From JAAYEL01 sp964344625 (GTDB taxonomy: Bacteria > Bacillota > Clostridia > Tissierellales > Peptoniphilaceae): DNA of 17,864 nt. The translations under genes and the position numbers were made by a program. Positions 13,705 to 17,864 of this stretch are shown here, in pieces. Numbering within the stretch: the first letter of the stretch is position 1; every line of letters begins with the position of its first letter. The notes under the pieces were generated by a model. It saw only the letters and a list, made by a program, of their open reading frames with translations. It had not been told where the DNA came from and did not search any database. The stretch lies in NCBI GenBank assembly GCA_964344625.1, contig CAYFNZ010000024.1:1-17864 (forward strand), read 5' to 3'.

Positions 13705-14433
13705 ATGAATCCATTTGTAATCGATAAAAAAGCTAGGGCGGTAATATTAAGCTATAAGGCAGAAAAAAAACTTATAGACTATATCGAAGATTTAGGAATA
13801 AAAATAATTTTTTCAACAAGGGCAAATGTTGACCCTAGAATTGATGACCACCCAGATATCCAACTACACCCAATAACTCATAAGAAATTCATAGTAGCTC
13901 CAGAGCTTTTCGCCTATTATAAAAAAGAGTTGAGCCCATATGGGATAGAGCTACTTTCAGGCTCAAGCTATCTAGGAAAAACCTATCCTGATGACTGCCC
14001 ATATAATATTTCAAGGCTTGGTAGATACTATATTACTAAAGAAGGTGCCTGTGACAAGACCTTAGAAGCTGAACTAAAAAAACTAGGCTTAGAGCCAATC
14101 TTTCAAAAACAAGCCTATGCAAAATGTTCCAGTATAAATTTTCAAGATTTTGTCATAACTTGTGACAAATCAATCTTGAATGCCTTAAAAAATAAAAATA
14201 TAGAGACCCATTACATTTCCAATGAAAAAATAATCTTAGAAGGCTTTAATATTGGATTTTTGGGTGGTTCTTGTGGTATTATAGATAACAAGAAAATCCT
14301 CTTTTCAGGCGATGTCAGCTTGTTGAAGGATTTTAATATTTTGAAGAAGATTTTACAAGAAAAAGAAATTGAAATACTTTACCCAAGGGATTTAAAACTT
14401 ACAGATATTGGGTCAATTATTCCAATTGTTTAG
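13705..14433 (+). CDS. Uncharacterised protein, probable DUF6873-type GME-fold family
   Basis: I do not know a function. The 242-residue soluble protein reminds me of the family named DUF6873 in genome annotation, thought to share the fold of guanidino-group-modifying enzymes (arginine deiminase, DDAH). Consistent features are DDHPDIQLHPI (47-57), an early acidic/His cluster as in that fold, and a C-terminal GFLGGSCGIID (184-194), where Cys190 sits in the glycine-rich turn used by the catalytic cysteine of such enzymes. Other cysteines (98, 116, 141, 153) are scattered. There is no signal peptide. An AGGGG ribosome binding site precedes the ATG. It is first in an operon with hisS (8-base gap) and thrS. 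That link to the two synthetases is either functional or simply positional. The family call is from memory and pattern only. Confidence 0.6.
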   Translation: MNPFVIDKKARAVILSYKAEKKLIDYIEDLGIKIIFSTRANVDPRIDDHPDIQLHPITHKKFIVAPELFAYYKKELSPYGIELLSGSSYLGKTYPDDCPYNISRLGRYYITKEGACDKTLEAELKKLGLEPIFQKQAYAKCSSINFQDFVITCDKSILNALKNKNIETHYISNEKIILEGFNIGFLGGSCGIIDNKKILFSGDVSLLKDFNILKKILQEKEIEILYPRDLKLTDIGSIIPIV

Positions 14434-14441
14434 GAGGAATT

Positions 14442-15749
14442 ATGGCAGATATAGTACAACCGTCAATACTTCCTGGTTTTATAGAATTACTTCCAGAAGA
14501 CCAAAAGAGTTTTGACAGATTGAAAAATATCATAGAAAAAAACTTTAAGAATTATGGATTTGTCAACCTTGACACCCCACTAATTGAAAAAGAAGAAATC
14601 CTTTTATCAAAGGGTGGTGGAGAAACATCCAAGCAAATATACAGGATAGATAAGGAATCAACGCCTCAAGCCTTGAGGTTTGATTTGACGGTTAGCTTAG
14701 CTAGGTTTGTTGCCATGAATTCCCATAATTTAGCATTTCCTTTTAGACGTTATCAAATTGGTAAGGTTTATAGGGGAGAGAGAAATCAAAAGGGAAGATA
14801 CAGGGAGTTTTACCAATGCGATATTGATATAGTTGGCCAAGATAAGTTAAGCCTTTACAATGATGCTGAAATTCCCCTAGTAATCTACAAGATTTTTTCT
14901 GAAATAGGTTTTAAGGACTTAACCTTCCATATAAACAACAGAAGATTGCTTAATGGTTTTTTTGATTCTATTGGCATTATCGATAAGGAAGGTGCCCTAC
15001 GAACGATTGATAAACTTCAAAAAATAGGATTAGAAAAAACGACGCAAGAGTTAAAGAAGCTTGGTCTTGATGACAGTCAAGTCGAAAAAATCTTTAGCTT
15101 TTTAGATTTATCAAAGGAAGATACTATCAAAAAACTAGAAGCCTTAGAAATAGACCATGAAGAATTCATACTAGGCAGGGATGAACTTGTTAAGGTTTAT
15201 GGATATATGCTTGAATTTGGCATTCCTAAGGAAAATATCGCTATTGACCTATCCATAACAAGAGGTCTTGACTACTACACAGGTACAGTTTATGAAACCT
15301 TCTTAAATGGATATGAAAGTATTGGGTCAGTTTGCTCAGGTGGTAGATATGATGATTTAGCAAATAACTTTACCAAATCCCACCACCCAGGTATAGGAGT
15401 TTCAATCGGCCTTTCAAGGCTTTACTACCAACTTAAGGAGGCAGGTCTTTTAGAAGGTTCTAAAGAAGGCTATGTTGACGTTTTAGCTATTCCTATGGGA
15501 GATGACGATATAAGCTACTGTTTCTCAGTGGTTGAAGACTTGAGAAAAGCAGGCATTATTTCACAAGTCTACTTTGAAAATGCTAAATTAAAAAAGAAGT
15601 TTTCTTATGCTGACAAAATCGATGCTAAATACGCAATAGTCGTAGGTGGAAATGAAAGGGAAGAAGGTAAGCTTTCTCTTAGAAATCTAAAGACTGGTCA
15701 GCAAGATTTAATAAATAAAGAAGAATTAATAGATATATTAAAGAGGTAA
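14442..15749 (+). CDS. hisS: Histidyl-tRNA synthetase, eukaryote-like subgroup
   Basis: Class II aminoacyl-tRNA synthetase that charges tRNA-His, 435 residues. Motif 2 spans about 103-131 (YQIGKVYRGER ... GRYREFYQCDIDIVG). The histidine-specific motifs are RGLDYYTGTVYE (274-285, with catalytic Arg274) and CSGGRYDDL (298-306). Motif 3 is GIGVSIGLSRL (317-327). The anticodon-binding domain follows from about 345. Both histidine motifs and the anticodon domain are present, so this is a true HisRS rather than the HisZ regulatory paralogue. EFYQCDIDIVG and INNRRLLNGFF resemble human HisRS (REFYQCDFDIAG, NDRRILDG) more than E. coli HisRS (RQFHQLGCEVFG). A ribosome binding site GGAGG overlaps the stop of the preceding gene, and thrS starts 3 bases after the stop, so the three genes form one transcript. 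Confidence 0.95.
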   Translation: MADIVQPSILPGFIELLPEDQKSFDRLKNIIEKNFKNYGFVNLDTPLIEKEEILLSKGGGETSKQIYRIDKESTPQALRFDLTVSLARFVAMNSHNLAFPFRRYQIGKVYRGERNQKGRYREFYQCDIDIVGQDKLSLYNDAEIPLVIYKIFSEIGFKDLTFHINNRRLLNGFFDSIGIIDKEGALRTIDKLQKIGLEKTTQELKKLGLDDSQVEKIFSFLDLSKEDTIKKLEALEIDHEEFILGRDELVKVYGYMLEFGIPKENIAIDLSITRGLDYYTGTVYETFLNGYESIGSVCSGGRYDDLANNFTKSHHPGIGVSIGLSRLYYQLKEAGLLEGSKEGYVDVLAIPMGDDDISYCFSVVEDLRKAGIISQVYFENAKLKKKFSYADKIDAKYAIVVGGNEREEGKLSLRNLKTGQQDLINKEELIDILKR

Positions 15750-15752
15750 ATT

Positions 15753-17657
15753 ATGAAAATTACTTTTCCAAATGGAGATTATAAAGAATTTGAAGAAAAT
15801 ATTGAATTGATGGAAATTGCAAAGTCTATTTCAGATGGCTTGGCAAGGTCAGTTGTAGGTGCCCTAGTAAATGGTAAACTTATGGGCCTTCAAGAAAGGG
15901 TTTCAGAAGATAGCCTTGTAAAGTTTGTGAAGTTTGAAGATAAGGAAGGCAAGGAAGTATTTTGGCATACAACTTCCCACCTTATGGCAGCTGCAATCCA
16001 AGAACTTTTCCCTGGCACACTTTTTGCTATAGGACCAGCAATTGATAATGGATTTTACTATGACATAGATAGCGACCATCAATTCGTTCCTGAAGACTTA
16101 GAAGCTATCGAAAAGAAGATGAAAGAAATTGCTAAAAAGGACCACCTTGTTGTTAGAAAGCCAATTTCTAGACAAGAAGCACTAAAATACTTTGAAGAAA
16201 GAAAAGATGTCTATAAGGTAGAATTGATTACAGACCTTCCAGAAGATGCAGAAATATCCCTTTATGAGCTAGGAGATTTTGTAGACTTATGTAAGGGACC
16301 ACACCTATATAGCACAAAGAAGATTAAGGCAGTAAAACTTACATCAATAGCAGGTGCCTACTGGAGAGGAAATGAAAATAACAAGATGCTTCAAAGAATC
16401 TATGGCATTTCCTTTGAAAAACAAAAAGAACTAGATGAATATCTTCAAATGATTGAAGAAGCAAAGAAAAGGGACCACAGAAAGCTTGGTAAGGAATTAG
16501 AACTATTCCTACTTAAAGAAGAGGGACCAGGATTTCCATTCTACCTACCAAATGGTATGATAATCAAAAATGAATTGGAAGAATTCTGGAGACAGCTTCA
16601 CGTAAGAGAAGGTTATGGGGAAATAAAGACCCCACTAATCTTAAATAAGCAACTTTGGCTAACTTCAGGACATTGGGATCATTACAAGGAAAATATGTAT
16701 ACAACCATCATTGATGATGAAGACTATGCGATTAAGCCTATGAACTGTCCGGGTTCAATGTTAGTTTATGGTTCAAAGCCTCACTCTTATAGGGATCTTC
16801 CTCTAAGACTTTGTGAGTTAGGTTTTGTACACAGACACGAACTATCTGGAGCCCTACATGGTCTTTTTAGGGTTAGAGCCTTTACTCAAGATGATGCCCA
16901 CATCTTCATGCTTCCTTCACAAATAAAGGATGAAATTACCGGAGTAATGAGACTTGCAGATGAAATTTATTCAACATTTGGATTTAAATACAAGGTATTT
17001 ATCTCAACCCAACCAGAAGATTCAATGGGATCAAAGGAAGATTGGGATAGGGCAACTCAAGCCCTAATTGATGCAGTTGAATCAATGGGTATAGAATACA
17101 CAATCAATGAAGGTGACGGTGCATTTTACGGTCCAAAGATTGATATTCAACTTCTTGACTCAATGCAAAGACCATGGCAATGCGGTACCATCCAACTTGA
17201 CTTCCAAATGCCAGAAAGATTTGATTTAACATATATAGATGAAAATAACGAAAAGAAAAGACCGGTTATGGTTCATAGAGCCCTATTTGGATCTATGGAA
17301 AGGTTCTTAGGAATCCTAATTGAACACTACGCTGGAAACTTCCCTCTATGGTTAGCTCCAGTTCAAGCAACTCTAATCCCTGTAAGCCTTGAACACCACC
17401 TAGAAAAAGTTGCTGAAATAGAAAAGAGACTTAAAGACCTAGGACTTAGAGTTCGCCTAGATGCTAGGGAAGAAAAAATGGGCAAGAAGATCAGGGACTC
17501 CCAAGTATCAAAGATACCTTTCCAACTAGTATTTGGAGATAAGGAATTAGAAGAAGGTAAAGTTACCGTAAGAAGATATGGGGAACAAAAGACAGAAACC
17601 ATGTCCCTAGAAGACTTTATCGAAATGGCACAAGACAAGATCGAAAATAGAAAATAG
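15753..17657 (+). CDS. thrS: Threonyl-tRNA synthetase
   Basis: Charges tRNA-Thr in the cytoplasm; 634 residues, full length. Domains in order: an N-terminal TGS domain (1-62); the editing domain with HTTSH (His72, His76) and CKGPH (Cys180, His184), which removes mis-attached serine; the class II catalytic core (about 245-535) with zinc ligands Cys332 in KPMNCPGS and His383 in QDDAH, and motif 2 around FVHRHELSGALHGLFRVR (358-375); motif 3 with HRALFGSMERF; and the C-terminal anticodon-binding domain (about 540-634). All catalytic and editing residues are present. It begins 3 bases after hisS, with GAGGT at the hisS end as ribosome binding site. There is no room for a T-box leader, so control would be through the shared operon promoter. 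A tRNA-Thr gene lies 64 bases downstream. Confidence 0.97.
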   Translation: MKITFPNGDYKEFEENIELMEIAKSISDGLARSVVGALVNGKLMGLQERVSEDSLVKFVKFEDKEGKEVFWHTTSHLMAAAIQELFPGTLFAIGPAIDNGFYYDIDSDHQFVPEDLEAIEKKMKEIAKKDHLVVRKPISRQEALKYFEERKDVYKVELITDLPEDAEISLYELGDFVDLCKGPHLYSTKKIKAVKLTSIAGAYWRGNENNKMLQRIYGISFEKQKELDEYLQMIEEAKKRDHRKLGKELELFLLKEEGPGFPFYLPNGMIIKNELEEFWRQLHVREGYGEIKTPLILNKQLWLTSGHWDHYKENMYTTIIDDEDYAIKPMNCPGSMLVYGSKPHSYRDLPLRLCELGFVHRHELSGALHGLFRVRAFTQDDAHIFMLPSQIKDEITGVMRLADEIYSTFGFKYKVFISTQPEDSMGSKEDWDRATQALIDAVESMGIEYTINEGDGAFYGPKIDIQLLDSMQRPWQCGTIQLDFQMPERFDLTYIDENNEKKRPVMVHRALFGSMERFLGILIEHYAGNFPLWLAPVQATLIPVSLEHHLEKVAEIEKRLKDLGLRVRLDAREEKMGKKIRDSQVSKIPFQLVFGDKELEEGKVTVRRYGEQKTETMSLEDFIEMAQDKIENRK

Positions 17658-17660
17658 GTC

Positions 17661-17690
17661 TTGAAATCAAACATGCCTTTATGTTAAGAT
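17661..17690 (+). promoter_or_regulatory. Candidate promoter of tRNA-Thr
   Basis: TTGAAA (17661-17666), 18-base spacer, TAAGAT (17685-17690), ending 31 bases before the tRNA. Moderately good match; the alternative is that the tRNA is read from the thrS transcript. Confidence 0.4.
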
Positions 17691-17695
17691 ATTAA

Positions 17696-17715
17696 AGCGG
17701 CTCGAAAAAGCCGCT
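17696..17715 (+). other. GC-rich hairpin between thrS and tRNA-Thr
   Basis: Perfect 7-bp stem AGCGGCT/AGCCGCT with loop CGAAAA. No T run follows, so it is not a canonical intrinsic terminator. It sits 6 bases before the tRNA and may be a processing or pause structure. Confidence 0.55.
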
Positions 17716-17721
17716 ATAACT

Positions 17722-17797
17722 GCTCTCTTAGCTCAGTAGGTAGAGCGCATCCATGGTAAGGATGAGGTCGCGGGTTCGATTCCCGCAGTGAGCTCCA
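17722..17797 (+). tRNA. tRNA-Thr (anticodon GGT)
   Basis: The anticodon stem CATCC/GGATG has loop ATGGTAA, giving anticodon GGT for threonine. D-arm AGCTCAGTAGGTAGAGC, T-arm GCGGG/CCCGC with loop TTCGATT, discriminator T, and encoded CCA. The acceptor GCTCTCT faces AGTGAGC, so pair 5:68 is T-T, a mismatch; the other six pairs are regular. It directly follows thrS, the synthetase that charges it. Confidence 0.93.
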
Positions 17798-17813
17798 ATA
17801 GAATCAATTTGTG

Positions 17814-17845
17814 AAAGGCTTGAAATCAATGGTTTCAGGCCTTTT
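17814..17845 (+). terminator. Terminator after tRNA-Thr
   Basis: A 12-bp stem (17814-17825 with 17833-17844, one G-T pair) and seven-base loop. The T run at its end is short, but the stem is strong and well placed 17 bases after the tRNA. Confidence 0.6.
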
Positions 17846-17864
17846 GTGCTATATGCTAAAAATA

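Noticed and set aside
14442..15749. HisZ regulatory subunit instead of HisRS
   Set aside because: The catalytic Arg274 motif, both histidine-specific motifs and the C-terminal anticodon-binding domain are present.

Overview
The window looks like a chromosomal segment of a low-GC, anaerobic Gram-positive bacterium. AT-rich intergenic DNA, strong GGAGG-type ribosome binding sites, tRNA genes with encoded CCA, and the gene styles (YbiT-like ABC-F, heterodimeric ABC exporter with a MarR regulator, lipoprotein NrfA) suggest a clostridial relative, perhaps the Anaerococcus/Peptoniphilus group. The taxon is inferred from style, not from a search. A run of exactly 100 N (5913-6012) marks a scaffold gap.

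Layout: (1) 1-460: decayed C-terminal fragment of an ABC transporter, closed by a terminator. (2) 506-3247: alanine dehydrogenase (ald), then an ABC-F ATPase in which one composite ATP site appears lost. (3) 3460-3730: a consensus promoter driving tRNA-Lys(CTT) and tRNA-Gly(GCC), with a terminator. (4) 3794-5739: a two-gene unit of an alpha/beta hydrolase and a divergent KAS III-fold enzyme. (5) 5740-6253: a gene-poor stretch holding two identical 70-bp palindromic repeats on either side of the gap. (6) 9315-6254, minus strand: nrfA-resB-ccsA, a pentaheme nitrite reductase lipoprotein with its own System II cytochrome c assembly pair. (7) 9467-13561, plus strand and divergent from nrfA: a MarR regulator and both halves of a heterodimeric ABC exporter, translationally coupled. 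(8) 13705-17657: a protein that may have the guanidino-modifying-enzyme fold, a eukaryote-like histidyl-tRNA synthetase and threonyl-tRNA synthetase, tightly packed. (9) 17722-17797: tRNA-Thr(GGT), just downstream of thrS.

How the genes work together: NrfA would reduce nitrite to ammonia outside the membrane, and ResB/CcsA would attach its hemes, including the one on the CXXCK site. No nrfH quinol oxidase is present, so the electron donor is unclear. The MarR gene probably controls its own exporter operon, and shared operator-like sequence in the divergent region raises the possibility that it also touches nrfA. The hydrolase/KAS III pair looks like a small acyl-transforming module of unknown product. 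The most unusual signals are the coherently degenerate ABC-F, the KAS III with His in place of the catalytic Asn, and the duplicated palindrome sitting directly at gene ends.
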